Numbered from the stretch's first letter, positions 47,163 to 56,369 are shown. The stretch is DNA of 64,000 nucleotides from Slackia faecicanis (GCF_003725295.1 NZ_QICB01000007.1:37355-101354), one strand, 5' to 3'. The notes: generated by a model not told the origin, from the sequence alone. Program-made: numbers and translations.

Positions 47163-47360
47163 ATGGCTACGAATAACGAAAACCGTTCCGAAAACCGCGC
47201 CGCCGCTTCGCCTTCGAAGCGCTCTTTGCGCGTGCCCGCATGGGCGGTCGTGCTGGCGGCCGCCGCCGTGCTGATCGCGTTCGGCGTCATGCAGGGCGAT
47301 GCGCTCGACGTGTGGCGCAAGGCGTCGCTCATCTGCTACGAGTGCATCGGCATAGGGTAG
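47163..47360 (+). CDS. CD1871A-like small membrane protein with CXXC motif
   Basis: A 65-residue protein with one transmembrane helix (AWAVVLAAAAVLIAFGVMQGD) and a C-terminal CYECIGIG. This architecture matches small 'CD1871A family CXXC motif-containing' proteins. It starts 5 bp before a NapH-like iron-sulfur protein and two genes before a TlpA-like lipoprotein, so it likely takes part in electron or thiol transfer across the membrane. TACAAT ends 7 nt before the ATG, with no Shine-Dalgarno, suggesting a leaderless operon start. Confidence 0.8.
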   Translation: MATNNENRSENRAAASPSKRSLRVPAWAVVLAAAAVLIAFGVMQGDALDVWRKASLICYECIGIG

Positions 47361-47364
47361 GGTC

Positions 47365-48285
47365 ATGAAGAATTTCATCGCGCGCACGAAGCGCCGCTTT
47401 ATCCAGCTGCTCACGGCGCTTCTGTACAACCTGGACTTCCAGGGCATCGCCACGATGACGGTGAATCGCGCGCCGTCCAAGGCGGCCTGCATTCCCGGCC
47501 TGCATTGCTATTCGTGCCCGGGCGCCGTGGGGGCGTGTCCGATCGGCGCGCTGCAGCAGGCGCTCGGCGCATCGACGCTCAAGTTGCCGTTTTACATGGC
47601 GGGCTGCCTGCTTGCGTTCGGCGCGCTGTTCGGCCGCACGATATGCGGCTGGGCATGCCCGTTCGGCTTCATCCAGGACATGCTCGACAAGCTGGGCCGC
47701 TTGCTGCATGTTCCGCAGGTGCGCAAGGGCGCGTGGAGCCGCCGCCTGGGCCTGCTGAAATACGTCATGCTGGCGCTCGTCATCGTAGGGCCCGTGGTCA
47801 TGCTGGCGATCGACGGCATCGGCTCGCCGCTGTTTTGCAGCTATGTGTGCCCTGCGGGAACGCTTGCCGGCGTGGTGCTCGTGTCCGCGACGCCCGAGCT
47901 GCAATCGGTGGTCGGCATGCTGTTCGGGTGGAAGACCTTCGTGCTGGCGGCGATCGTGTTCGGCGCCATGGCGGTGTACCGCCCGTTTTGCCGGTTCCTG
48001 TGCCCGCTGGGCGCGCTGTACGGATTCTTCAACCGATTCTGCGCGCTTCGCTACGTGGTGGACCAAAACGCCTGCACCGGCTGCAACGCCTGCGTGCAGA
48101 TGTGTCGCATGGACGTGAAGCACGTGGGCGACCGCGAGTGCATCGAATGCGGCGAATGCAAGAAAGCATGCGCCCACGGCGCCATCTGGTTCAGCGTGGA
48201 GCTGCCCGGCTCGAAGCGCCTCGGCGCGTCCGATGCGCCTGCGCCCGTGAAAAACGCTTCGTCCGATCGGGACGAACGGCCTTAG
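47365..48285 (+). CDS. NapH-like 4Fe-4S membrane protein
   Basis: A 306-residue protein with about five membrane segments. It has the NapH/CcoG-type motifs CGWACPFGFIQD and CRFLCPLGALYG (two C-x3-C-P turns), an N-terminal CYSCPGAVGACPIGA, and C-terminal ferredoxin clusters CTGCNACVQMC and CIECGECKKAC. It probably passes electrons from menaquinol or a ferredoxin to a periplasmic acceptor, perhaps the neighbouring thioredoxin-like protein. TAGGG is upstream. Confidence 0.9.
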   Translation: MKNFIARTKRRFIQLLTALLYNLDFQGIATMTVNRAPSKAACIPGLHCYSCPGAVGACPIGALQQALGASTLKLPFYMAGCLLAFGALFGRTICGWACPFGFIQDMLDKLGRLLHVPQVRKGAWSRRLGLLKYVMLALVIVGPVVMLAIDGIGSPLFCSYVCPAGTLAGVVLVSATPELQSVVGMLFGWKTFVLAAIVFGAMAVYRPFCRFLCPLGALYGFFNRFCALRYVVDQNACTGCNACVQMCRMDVKHVGDRECIECGECKKACAHGAIWFSVELPGSKRLGASDAPAPVKNASSDRDERP

Positions 48286-48355
48286 GACAGTGCCGCGCCG
48301 GCGCCTGATGGCTGCCATGAAGCGGTCGCTATACAAAAGGATGATGGAGGTTCCT

Positions 48356-48982
48356 ATGATGAAATCCCGCATTGTCGAAACGGCCGCTTCGAGCGGCGAA
48401 TCCCGCAGCCGCATGCGCCGCACGGCGGGACTGGCCGCGAGCGCATTCGCGGCATGCGCCCTTGCGAGCGTTCCTTTGATGGGCTGCCAGTCCGAAGAGC
48501 CCGCTGCGCCTGAAGTGCAGCAAGATGGTCAGACGGCCATCGATTCCACGAAGATGCGCGGCGCGGCGGAAGGCCATCCTGCCCCTGACGCCGTGCTCGA
48601 GCTGCTCGACGGTTCGACGAAAAGCATCGCCGATTATCAGGGCGGCGTCACCGTTTTGAGCTTCTGGGCCACGTGGTGCCCGTATTGCATCAAAGAGATG
48701 CCCGACCTGCAGAAGGTCAAGGAGAACTATCCCGAAACCAACGTGGTGCTGGTGAACTGCGGTGAGGAAGAGGGGCTCGTGTCCGATTTCGTCGCACAGC
48801 ACGATTACGGCTTCGATTGGGCGCTCGACCTCGATTTCGACGCGCAGCGCGCCTATCCCACGAGCGGCATTCCCTACACCGTGGTGATCGATGCCGAAGG
48901 CGTGGTGACCAAGATCTTCGCAGGCTCCGGCCCCGACATGTATTCCAAGTTCGAGCAGGCCGTCAAAGAGGCCGCCGCATAG
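48356..48982 (+). CDS. TlpA-like thioredoxin-fold lipoprotein
   Basis: A 208-residue protein. A signal peptide with a lipobox (VPLMGC) puts it on the outside of the membrane. A thioredoxin fold of the TlpA/ResA type follows, with active site FWATWCPYCIKEMPDLQ (WCPYC) and the cis-Pro region TSGIPYTVVID. The ATG at 48356 has GGAGG 7 nt upstream; an earlier in-frame start lacks one. It lies 70 bp after the NapH-like gene, in what looks like a three-gene redox operon closed by a terminator. Confidence 0.9.
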   Translation: MMKSRIVETAASSGESRSRMRRTAGLAASAFAACALASVPLMGCQSEEPAAPEVQQDGQTAIDSTKMRGAAEGHPAPDAVLELLDGSTKSIADYQGGVTVLSFWATWCPYCIKEMPDLQKVKENYPETNVVLVNCGEEEGLVSDFVAQHDYGFDWALDLDFDAQRAYPTSGIPYTVVIDAEGVVTKIFAGSGPDMYSKFEQAVKEAAA

Positions 48983-49035
48983 CGCAGCGCCCCTGCGTTT
49001 TCGCGCGTTCGCGCCCGTGAAAGCAGAGGCGTCGA

Positions 49036-49073
49036 AAGCCCCGTTTCTCGAAAGCGAGAAGCGGGGCTTTTTC
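49036..49073 (+). terminator. Rho-independent terminator of the redox operon
   Basis: AAAGCCCCG (49036-49044) pairs with CGGGGCTTT (49063-49071), extended inward by a TTCTC-GAAA-GAGAA hairpin, and followed by TT. It is a strong structure. Confidence 0.88.
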
Positions 49074-49245
49074 ATGGGAAGCATCCAGGATGCGTGCGTT
49101 TTGCCGCTCGCGGCGCTCGGGTGCCACTCGCCGGGGTTCCGGCCCGTCGCGCTATAATCGCCGTCCGTATACCGAAAAACGAGACGCCGAGCTCGAACCG
49201 TGCCGAAGGACGGCCGTTCGCCGGTGTCGGAAGGAGGGGATGGGC

Positions 49246-50697
49246 ATGCTCGTGCTTGCCGTGATAGCGGCCCTGATCGTTGTTCTGGCAATCGTGTTGA
49301 CGGTGAATGCGGTGCGGTTGAAGCCTACGCCGGTGACCGATCCGCTGCCGGAAAGCGACATCATGGGATCCGACGAGGCCGTTGAGCGCTTCCGCGAAAT
49401 CCTGCGCAGCAAGACGATCTGGGCCGCGGCCGATCCCCATGCCGACCACTCGGCGTTCGACGAGTTCGTGCCGAAGCTGCGCGGCCTGTATCCGCGCGTC
49501 TTCGAGGCCTGCGAGCTCGAGATGATCGACACCTACGGCATCTCGCTTTTGTGGAAGGGCGAAAACCGCGAGCTTGCGCCGATCGTGTTCATGGCCCATC
49601 ACGATGTTGTGGAGGCCGATCCCGCCGGCTGGACGCACGACCCGTTCGCTGCCGATATCGAGGACGGCAAAATCTACGCTCGCGGCGCGGTGGATACCAA
49701 GTGCATCTGGGCGGCGCTCGTGGAAGCCGCCGACACGCTGATCGGCGAAGGTTACATGCCGCCGCGCGACGTGTACTTCTTCTCGTCGAACACCGAAGAA
49801 GACGGCGGAGACACCGCTCCGCATATGGTGGAGCATCTCAAGGAAATCGGCCGTGTTCCTTACATGGTGCTCGACGAAGGCGGCGCGGTCATCGACAACC
49901 CGCCGCTGGGCGTGCAGGGCGAATTCGCCGCGATCGGCGTGGCCGAGAAGGGCATCTTCGACGCCTATATCGAAACGTCGGCATCGGGCGGCCACGCCTC
50001 CACGCCTTCGCTGGGCGATGCTACGGCGAAGCTGGTCTCCGGCCTCGACGACCTGCAGAAAAACCCGCCGCGCGCCGCGCTGTCCGCGCCCGTGGCCGCG
50101 ATGCTCAAAGAGCTTGCCGCCCGCGGCGGCTTCGGCCTGCGCCTGGTGTTCGGCAACCTGTGGCTGTTCCGCCCGCTCGTGGTGAAGATCATGAAGGGCG
50201 GCTCCGAAACGGCCGCCATGGTGCGCACCACCTACGCGCTCACGCAGCTCGAGGGCTCGCGCGCCCATAACGTCATTCCCAAGAAGGCCAAGGGCACGGT
50301 GAACGTGCGCATCGACCCGAGCGAATCGGTGGCCGTCGCGCTCGACCGCATCAAGGAGCGCTTCGACGACCAGACCACCTATGAGCTGGACGAGGTGTGC
50401 GAGCCTTCGCCCGTTTCGCCTTTCGAGGGCGATCCCGCCTTCGACTACCTGCGCCGCGTCGTGCATAGCGTCTATCCCGAAGCGGGCATCGCCCCCTACG
50501 TGCAGACCAGCTGCAGCGACGCCCGCCACTTCGCGCGCGTCTGCCCGCGCACGTACCGCTTCGCAGGCATCCTGTTCCGCGGCGACCAGCGCATGCGCAT
50601 CCACGGCCAGGACGAGAACCTCGACGTCGATGCCTACAAGCGCGGCGTGGGTTTCTACATCGAATTCATCCGCCATCTGGACATGCTGGGAAAGTGA
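49246..50697 (+). CDS. M20-family metallopeptidase with N-terminal membrane anchor
   Basis: A 483-residue protein. Residues 1-22 form a transmembrane helix (MLVLAVIAALIVVLAIVLTV). The M20 fold follows, with zinc-binding VFMAHHDVVEADPAGWTHDPF, the Asp-Gly-Arg-G turn KIYARGAVDTKC, the Glu-Glu catalytic site SSNTEEDGGD, and a lid domain. The anchored form resembles carboxypeptidase S / PM20D1-type members. AAGGAGGGG lies 8 nt before this ATG. The MFS gene follows after 6 bp, so imported or exported small peptides or N-acyl amino acids could be the common substrate. Confidence 0.88.
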   Translation: MLVLAVIAALIVVLAIVLTVNAVRLKPTPVTDPLPESDIMGSDEAVERFREILRSKTIWAAADPHADHSAFDEFVPKLRGLYPRVFEACELEMIDTYGISLLWKGENRELAPIVFMAHHDVVEADPAGWTHDPFAADIEDGKIYARGAVDTKCIWAALVEAADTLIGEGYMPPRDVYFFSSNTEEDGGDTAPHMVEHLKEIGRVPYMVLDEGGAVIDNPPLGVQGEFAAIGVAEKGIFDAYIETSASGGHASTPSLGDATAKLVSGLDDLQKNPPRAALSAPVAAMLKELAARGGFGLRLVFGNLWLFRPLVVKIMKGGSETAAMVRTTYALTQLEGSRAHNVIPKKAKGTVNVRIDPSESVAVALDRIKERFDDQTTYELDEVCEPSPVSPFEGDPAFDYLRRVVHSVYPEAGIAPYVQTSCSDARHFARVCPRTYRFAGILFRGDQRMRIHGQDENLDVDAYKRGVGFYIEFIRHLDMLGK

Positions 50698-50703
50698 GGC
50701 CCC

Positions 50704-52092
50704 ATGGCTGACAATCGCAACGAAACGCCCGCGCAGACGGGTGCGGCGAAGCCCGAGGGAAAGAAGGGCTTCTTCTTCGGCTGGTGGGTGGTCATCGGCG
50801 GCCTGCTGACCATGGCTACCTGCTACACGGCCTTCGTGAACTGCATCCCGCTGTTCCAGACCCACATCGTGCGCGACCTGGGCATCACCGTGGGGCAGTT
50901 CAACACCGGCGTGTCGCTGTGCACGGTGGTAGCGGTGTTCGCCTCGTTGGTGATCGGCCGCTTGACTGACCGCTACCCGGCGCGCGCCCTGGGCGCTTTC
51001 ACCATCGTGACGAGTGCGGTGGCCCTCGTGGGCTTGTCCATGATCCAGGAAGTGTGGCAGCTCTACGTGCTGTGCATCATCGCCGGCATGGTGGTGGTCG
51101 CGGGCACGCGCCTGCTCGTGTCGGTGATCATTTCGAACTGGTTCACGCTCAAGCGCGGCTTGGCGGTGTCGATCGCCCTTTCGGGCTCGGGCGTGGGCGG
51201 CGTGATCTTGTCGCCCGTCACGAGCGCGGTGATCGCGTCGTACGGATGGCGCACGGCGTTCGTGGTGCTCGCGGTCATCTGCCTGGTGGCGGCTCTGCCC
51301 GTCACGCTGGTCGCCTTCGCCACGCGCCCGAGCGACAAGGGCCTGGCGCCCTACGGCGCGGGTTCGACCGAAAAGGCCAAGGCCGACCGTTCGCCCGACG
51401 CGCCCGTCACCGTGTCGGTGGGCTGGGCCGTGCTGCGCAAGAACGCGGGCTTTTGGGCCCTCGTGTTCGGCTTCGTCATGATGGGTATCGCCAACGGCGC
51501 GTTCATCACCAACGCGGTGGCCAACATGACGTCGGTCACGGTGGACGGCGTCGAGGTGGTCACGGGCGGCCATTCCGTCATGTGGGCGGGCGCCGTGTGG
51601 TCGTTCTATCTGGGCCTGGTGATCGTGGCGAAGGTGTCGCTCGGCGCGATCTACGACCGCTTCGGCCTGAAGGTGGGCACCGCTCTCGGCACGATCGCCT
51701 CTACCGCGGCGGCCGTGGCGCTGTGCTTCGCCGCCACCGATTGGGGCCCCATCGTGGCCTGCGTGTTCTTCTCGTTCGCCACGTGCATGGGAACGGTGGC
51801 GCCGCCCGTCGTGGTGGCCAAGCAGTACGGCAAGAAGGATTTCGGCACGGTGACCGGCATCGTGACGGCCTTCGAGCTGTTCGGCGCGGCCATCGGCTCG
51901 GTGGCTTCGGGCCTGCTGTTCGACGCGTACCTGTCGTTCGTGCCGGTGTGGGTCATGATGGGCGTGGCGTCGGTGCTCATGGGCGTGGCTCTTCTGGCGT
52001 CCATTCCCGCGGCCCGCAAGCTGGTGGAACGCCGCCGCGCCGAGGGCGCGCCCGAGCTCGACGCGGAAGGCTTCGAGGTGACGGCCGCGTAA
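50704..52092 (+). CDS. MFS transporter, OFA-like
   Basis: A 462-residue protein with twelve hydrophobic segments. It has FFFGWWVVIGGLLTMATCYT at the start, loop motif VIGRLTDRYPARAL and RLLVSVIISNWFTLKRGLAVSIALSGSGVGG, all typical of the oxalate/formate antiporter-like MFS branch with broad monocarboxylate or unknown substrates. A Lys/Gly-rich leader precedes TM1. It is probably co-transcribed with the M20 peptidase. Confidence 0.87.
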   Translation: MADNRNETPAQTGAAKPEGKKGFFFGWWVVIGGLLTMATCYTAFVNCIPLFQTHIVRDLGITVGQFNTGVSLCTVVAVFASLVIGRLTDRYPARALGAFTIVTSAVALVGLSMIQEVWQLYVLCIIAGMVVVAGTRLLVSVIISNWFTLKRGLAVSIALSGSGVGGVILSPVTSAVIASYGWRTAFVVLAVICLVAALPVTLVAFATRPSDKGLAPYGAGSTEKAKADRSPDAPVTVSVGWAVLRKNAGFWALVFGFVMMGIANGAFITNAVANMTSVTVDGVEVVTGGHSVMWAGAVWSFYLGLVIVAKVSLGAIYDRFGLKVGTALGTIASTAAAVALCFAATDWGPIVACVFFSFATCMGTVAPPVVVAKQYGKKDFGTVTGIVTAFELFGAAIGSVASGLLFDAYLSFVPVWVMMGVASVLMGVALLASIPAARKLVERRRAEGAPELDAEGFEVTAA

Positions 52093-52288
52093 AGGCTTTC
52101 GGCGCGTTCGCGTCCTTGCTCATGACGCGCGTGAACCCGCGGCGCGGCGCCGGGCGATGGCTTCATCGTCGCCTTCGCCCGGCTTCGGCATCATCGCGGC
52201 CTGTATGGTGCTTGCGGCCATGCAGGCCGCCGACCCGGGTCTTCCCGCCTCGGCGCTTTTCGCCGCCGCCCGACCGTGCGTATAGACG

Positions 52289-52328
52289 AAGAGGGCGTCT
52301 GCCGTTTTGATGCGGCAGACGCCCTCTT
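52289..52328. terminator. Bidirectional hairpin between the MFS gene and menG
   Basis: A perfect 16-bp stem AAGAGGGCGTCTGCCG (52289-52304) / CGGCAGACGCCCTCTT (52313-52328). It sits 30 bp past the menG stop and 200 bp past the MFS stop of convergent genes. Confidence 0.8.
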
Positions 52329-52357
52329 TCGCATTCGGCGCTTTTCGGCGGCCGGCG

Positions 52358-53215
52358 TTATTTGCGGCCCGTATGGACGGCCACGATGCCGCCCGCGTAA
52401 TTCTTCCAGGTCACGTCCTTGAAGCCCGCCTCGCGCAGCATGGCGGCGTAGGTTTCCTGGTCGGGGAAGGCGCGGATCGAATCGGCCAGGTACACGAAGC
52501 CTTTCGTCTGGCCCGTGAACACCTTGCCCCAGAAGGGGATCATGAGCTTGAGGTAGATGTGGTACAGGCCGCGCCACAACGCGTTGGGCGGCGTGGAGAA
52601 TTCGAGGCAGGCGAAGGTGCCGCCCGGCTTCAGCACGCGGTAGGTTTCGGCGAGCGCCTGTTCGCGGTCGGGGATGTTGCGGATGCCGTAGGCCATGGTG
52701 ACCGCGTCGTAGGAATCGTCCGCATAAGGAATGTCCTGCGCGTCCACAACGTCGAAATCGGTGGGAACGCCGCAGGTCGCTCCCTGGCGGGCACGGTCGC
52801 GCGCCACGTCGAGCATTTCGGGCACGAAGTCGGTCAGCTGGATGTGCGCGGGCGGGTTGGTCTTAGCGGCCGTGTAGCTGACGTCGCCCGTGCCGCCCGC
52901 AAGGTCGAGCAGGTCCGATTCGGGCGTGAGGTTCGCCGCGGCCACGGTGGCGCGCAGCCATCGCTTGTACAGGCCGAAGCTCGAGGCGGCGTTGAAGCGG
53001 TCGTATTTCTTGGCGATGGCTCCGAAGATCTGCTGCACGCGCTGTTCGGACACTGCGGCATCGGCCTCGCCGCCGGTGGCCGTGTCGATCACGGTGTGGC
53101 CGGCGTGGATGTCTTGCGTATCGCTCGCTTTTTCGGCCGATGCCCGTGCCGAGGCGCGCAGATAGTCGCCGGAGGTCTTGGGTTCGATGTCGGTCGAAGA
53201 AGCGCTTTGAGTCAT
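52358..53215 (-). CDS. menG: Demethylmenaquinone methyltransferase
   Basis: A 285-residue UbiE/MenG methyltransferase. The SAM motif is LLDLAGGTGDVSY (about residue 112), with AYGIRNIPDREQALAETYRVLKPGGTFACLEFSTP and the C-terminal YAGGIVAVH. It completes menaquinone, the respiratory quinone expected in such anaerobes. An extension of about 60 residues before the catalytic domain is unusual (family members have about 235 residues) and carries no recognised motif. AAAGGC precedes the ATG. It is divergent from the amidohydrolase at 53339. Confidence 0.93.
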   Translation of the reverse strand: MTQSASSTDIEPKTSGDYLRASARASAEKASDTQDIHAGHTVIDTATGGEADAAVSEQRVQQIFGAIAKKYDRFNAASSFGLYKRWLRATVAAANLTPESDLLDLAGGTGDVSYTAAKTNPPAHIQLTDFVPEMLDVARDRARQGATCGVPTDFDVVDAQDIPYADDSYDAVTMAYGIRNIPDREQALAETYRVLKPGGTFACLEFSTPPNALWRGLYHIYLKLMIPFWGKVFTGQTKGFVYLADSIRAFPDQETYAAMLREAGFKDVTWKNYAGGIVAVHTGRK

Positions 53216-53338
53216 AGTGATGCCTTTGCAAACGGTAGACGGTTTTCGAATCTGTGTTTTCGGCGGCAAACGCGCGCCGCCGCCCTTTTTTGTGCGACTT
53301 GCCAGTATAGCCCAAAGCCGATGCGCTATTATGTCCGC

Positions 53339-54700
53339 ATGCTTTTGTGTGCAGAACATATCATCCCCGTCACGCAACCGCCGATCGACGATGGCGCGGT
53401 CTTGGTGCGCGATGGGCGCATCGTTGAAATAGGCGGTGCCCAACGTATGAAAGCGCGCTACCCCGAAGAGGAGGTGCGCGATTTCGGCCGTGCCGCCATC
53501 ATGCCGGGTTTCGTTGATTGCCATACGCATCTCGAATACACGGTGCTGCGCGGCGTCGTCCACGACGTTCCCTACGCGGAATGGCTCGCTCACGAGCATG
53601 CCAAGGCCGACATGATGACGCGCGACGATCGCTATGATTCCGCGCTTCTCGGCGGCATGGAAATGCTTTCGGGCGGCGTCACCACGGTGGCGGACTTCAC
53701 CAACACGGGCGCATCGCGCGAAGCCACGCGCGATCTGGGCCTGCGCTCGGTGATTTATCGCAGCGTCGGCGTTCCCGAGAAGGCGAAGGTCGATGCCGCG
53801 ATCGAAGCGGCCGTGAAAGACGTACAGGAGTGGACGGCCGATTCCGATCCGGCCATCACGCGCATCGGCATCGCGCCGAAGGCGCTGCACGCCTGCCATC
53901 CCACCATTTTCGCGCGCGTGAACGAAGTGGCCGACAAGCTGGGAATTCCCGTGGCCATGCATATGGCCGGCAGCTATGAGGAATACCAGTACATCAAAAA
54001 CGGCTCCACGCCGCTTTCGGTGCGCGGCATCGATGCGGGCAACGACAGCCTGACCGACCGCCCCATGTGGCTTCCCACGGGCGTGACGCCGGTCAACTAC
54101 GCGCTGAACTGGGGCGCCTTCCACAGCCAGAACGTGCTGGCCGTGCACTGCGTCCATGTTGACGAGGCCGATATCGCCAAGCTGAAAGAATACGACGCGG
54201 CGATCGCCGTGTGCACCCGCTGCAACGCGCAGCTGGGCATGGGCTTGGCACCGCTGCAGAAGTTCCTGCAGGCTGGCATCCGCGTGGGCCTCGGCACCGA
54301 CTCGCCGGCGGCCACCGACACCTCCGACATGTTCACGGAGATGCGCCTGGCCACGCTGATCCACCGCTCGGTGGACCGCTCCGACTTCCTCACCGCGCAG
54401 ACCATGCTCGAGCTTGCCACTATCGGCGGCGCCCGCGCCCTGCGCATCGATGACGAAGTGGGCAGCCTCGAGCCCGGCAAGCGCGCCGACGTGATCGCGG
54501 TCGACCTTTCCGGCTCGCGTCAGACGCCCCTGGTCGATCCCGTCACGGCGGTCGTCACCGGCGCCGCCGCGGCCGATGTGGTCTTCACCATGGTCGAAGG
54601 CGTCGTCCGCTACGAGCGCGGCGGCCACTGGAACACCAATGTCGATCCTGCCGAGGTGGCGCACCGCGGCATTCATATTCGTGGAAAGCTGAGAGATTAG
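53339..54700 (+). CDS. Amidohydrolase (MTA/SAH deaminase or aminofutalosine deaminase-like)
   Basis: A 453-residue metal-dependent amidohydrolase. The metal site is PGFVDCHTHLEYT (about residue 65), followed by an AVHCVHVDE His and GLGTDSPAATDTSDMF. Family members deaminate methylthioadenosine, S-adenosylhomocysteine, aminodeoxyfutalosine, guanine or triazines. Divergence from menG suggests the futalosine menaquinone pathway as one possibility; this is inference. TATTAT (53327-53332) ends 6 nt before the ATG, with no Shine-Dalgarno, so the start appears leaderless. A small membrane gene follows 1 bp later. Confidence 0.85.
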   Translation: MLLCAEHIIPVTQPPIDDGAVLVRDGRIVEIGGAQRMKARYPEEEVRDFGRAAIMPGFVDCHTHLEYTVLRGVVHDVPYAEWLAHEHAKADMMTRDDRYDSALLGGMEMLSGGVTTVADFTNTGASREATRDLGLRSVIYRSVGVPEKAKVDAAIEAAVKDVQEWTADSDPAITRIGIAPKALHACHPTIFARVNEVADKLGIPVAMHMAGSYEEYQYIKNGSTPLSVRGIDAGNDSLTDRPMWLPTGVTPVNYALNWGAFHSQNVLAVHCVHVDEADIAKLKEYDAAIAVCTRCNAQLGMGLAPLQKFLQAGIRVGLGTDSPAATDTSDMFTEMRLATLIHRSVDRSDFLTAQTMLELATIGGARALRIDDEVGSLEPGKRADVIAVDLSGSRQTPLVDPVTAVVTGAAAADVVFTMVEGVVRYERGGHWNTNVDPAEVAHRGIHIRGKLRD

Positions 54701-54701
54701 C

Positions 54702-54896
54702 ATGGCGCAGAAAATGACGGCGAAACAGCGCGCGGCCCAGATTGAAGCGGCGCGCAGGCGCGAAGAGGCCGAGAAGAAACGTCGCGAGAACGCGGCGCGC
54801 ACCAGGAAGATCTTCACCGTGGTGGTGTGCGTGATCTTGGTGCTGGCCCTCGGCATTCCCACGGTGGCCATCATGGCCATGGGCGGCGCCGCCTAA
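54702..54896 (+). CDS. Small single-span membrane protein of unknown function
   Basis: A 64-residue protein. A charged N-terminal helix (TAKQRAAQIEAARRREEAEKK) that may be a short coiled coil leads into one C-terminal transmembrane segment (IFTVVVCVILVLALGIPTVAIMAM). It starts 1 bp after the amidohydrolase stop and is closed by a terminator, so it is co-expressed with that enzyme. No family was recognised. Confidence 0.7.
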   Translation: MAQKMTAKQRAAQIEAARRREEAEKKRRENAARTRKIFTVVVCVILVLALGIPTVAIMAMGGAA

Positions 54897-54917
54897 CGCC
54901 TGTTTAGAGCATTTCTG

Positions 54918-54952
54918 AAAAACCCCGCAAGCCCGACGGCGCGGGGTTTTTT
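54918..54952 (+). terminator. Rho-independent terminator
   Basis: A perfect 11-bp stem AAAAACCCCGC (54918-54928) / GCGGGGTTTTT (54941-54951) followed by another T. Confidence 0.9.
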
Positions 54953-54996
54953 CGCGTATGATGGCGAAGTTTGCAAAGATATTCGCAGGAGGAACC

Positions 54997-56367
54997 ATGG
55001 GATTCCGTTCTTCTTTTGCCGCATTCCTCGGCAAGAGCGCCCGCTGGGCGGGCGAGACGTTCATGCATCGTTCGGCCGGCAATCTGCCGGGCGTCATCGC
55101 CATGAAAGCGGCCCCCGCCGTGCTGGCTGATCTGTCGGGCGCGGCCGATAACATCGCGGTGATCACGGGCACGAACGGCAAAACCACCACCACCAACCTG
55201 GCGGCCGATTGCCTGGCGTCTTCGGGCCGACCGCTATATTGCAACCGCGACGGCAACAACCTGGAATCGGGCGTGGTCACGGCGTATTTGGTCAAGCCCG
55301 AACGCGCGGCCGAAGGCGCTTCCTCCGATGCGCCCGTGTCGTGCTTCGAGTGCGACGAGATGTATACCCGCTACGTGGTGCCGCGCGTCAAGCCGCGCTT
55401 TTTCCTGCTGCTTAACCTGTTCCGCGACCAGCTCGACCGCGTGGGCGAAATCGAACACGTGCAGGGCGCGATCGCCGCGGCGCTCGAGGGTTCGCCCGAC
55501 ACGGTGTTTCTCTACAACGGCGACGACCCGCTGTGCGCCGCCATCGCCGCCCGCGTGCCCAACCGCTCTTTGGCCTTCGGCATCGCGTGCGACATGGGCC
55601 TGGATGCCGACCGCATCAGCGACAGCCGCTTTTGCCAGCAGTGCGGCGCCGCGCTGGAATACGATTACGTGCATTACGGCCAGCTGGGCGCCTATCGCTG
55701 CCCGTCGTGCGGCTGGGGCCGTCCCGAGCTTTCGTTCGCGGCCGAAAACGTGCGCATGCTGGACGGCTCGCTGGCCTTCGACATCGACGGCCATACGGTG
55801 CAGACCGGCCAGACGGGCGTGTACATGGTGTACAACACGCTGGCCGTCTACGCGCTGAGCAAGGCGTCCGAAATCGTGTCGTTCGAAGGCTTCCAGCAGG
55901 CGGTGGAGGCATACCGTCCCACGAACGGCCGCTTGCAGACGTTTCGTCTGGGCGGGCGCAGCGTGATGACCAACCTGGCCAAAAACCCCACGGGCTTCAA
56001 CCAGAACATCCGCATCGTGCTCAACGAGGGCGGCCGCGTGCTGGCGCTTTTCGTCAACGACGAAGAGGCCGACGGCTGCGACGTGTCGTGGTTCTGGGAT
56101 ATCGATTTCGAGCGCTGGTCGCAGATCGAAGGCCTCAAGGCCTTCGTCGGCGGATCGCGCGCCAACGACATGCAGGTGCGCCTGAAGTACGCGGGCATTC
56201 CTTCGACGATCGTCGAAAACGCCGCCGACGTGCTTGCCGCCACCGACGAATCCGACGGCAAAGTGTACGTGATCGCCAACTATACCGCGCTGCCGCCGCT
56301 GCGCCGCGAGCTCGAAGCGCTCGAAAAAGCGTCCGCCGACGGCTGCGCGCGCAAGGAAGGGGAGTAG
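54997..56367 (+). CDS. murT: Lipid II isoglutaminyl synthase, Mur ligase subunit MurT
   Basis: A 456-residue Mur-ligase-like protein. ATP loop VITGTNGKTTTTNLAAD (about residue 55), a Cys4 zinc ribbon inserted in the middle domain (CQQCGAAL ... YRCPSCGWG, about residues 212-248) and the MurT-type C-terminal DUF1727 domain (LAKNPTGFNQNIRIVLNEGG, WDIDFERW). With GatD it amidates the D-Glu of lipid II. AGGAGG precedes the ATG. gatD starts 2 bp after its stop. Confidence 0.95.
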   Translation: MGFRSSFAAFLGKSARWAGETFMHRSAGNLPGVIAMKAAPAVLADLSGAADNIAVITGTNGKTTTTNLAADCLASSGRPLYCNRDGNNLESGVVTAYLVKPERAAEGASSDAPVSCFECDEMYTRYVVPRVKPRFFLLLNLFRDQLDRVGEIEHVQGAIAAALEGSPDTVFLYNGDDPLCAAIAARVPNRSLAFGIACDMGLDADRISDSRFCQQCGAALEYDYVHYGQLGAYRCPSCGWGRPELSFAAENVRMLDGSLAFDIDGHTVQTGQTGVYMVYNTLAVYALSKASEIVSFEGFQQAVEAYRPTNGRLQTFRLGGRSVMTNLAKNPTGFNQNIRIVLNEGGRVLALFVNDEEADGCDVSWFWDIDFERWSQIEGLKAFVGGSRANDMQVRLKYAGIPSTIVENAADVLAATDESDGKVYVIANYTALPPLRRELEALEKASADGCARKEGE

Positions 56368-56369
56368 CC

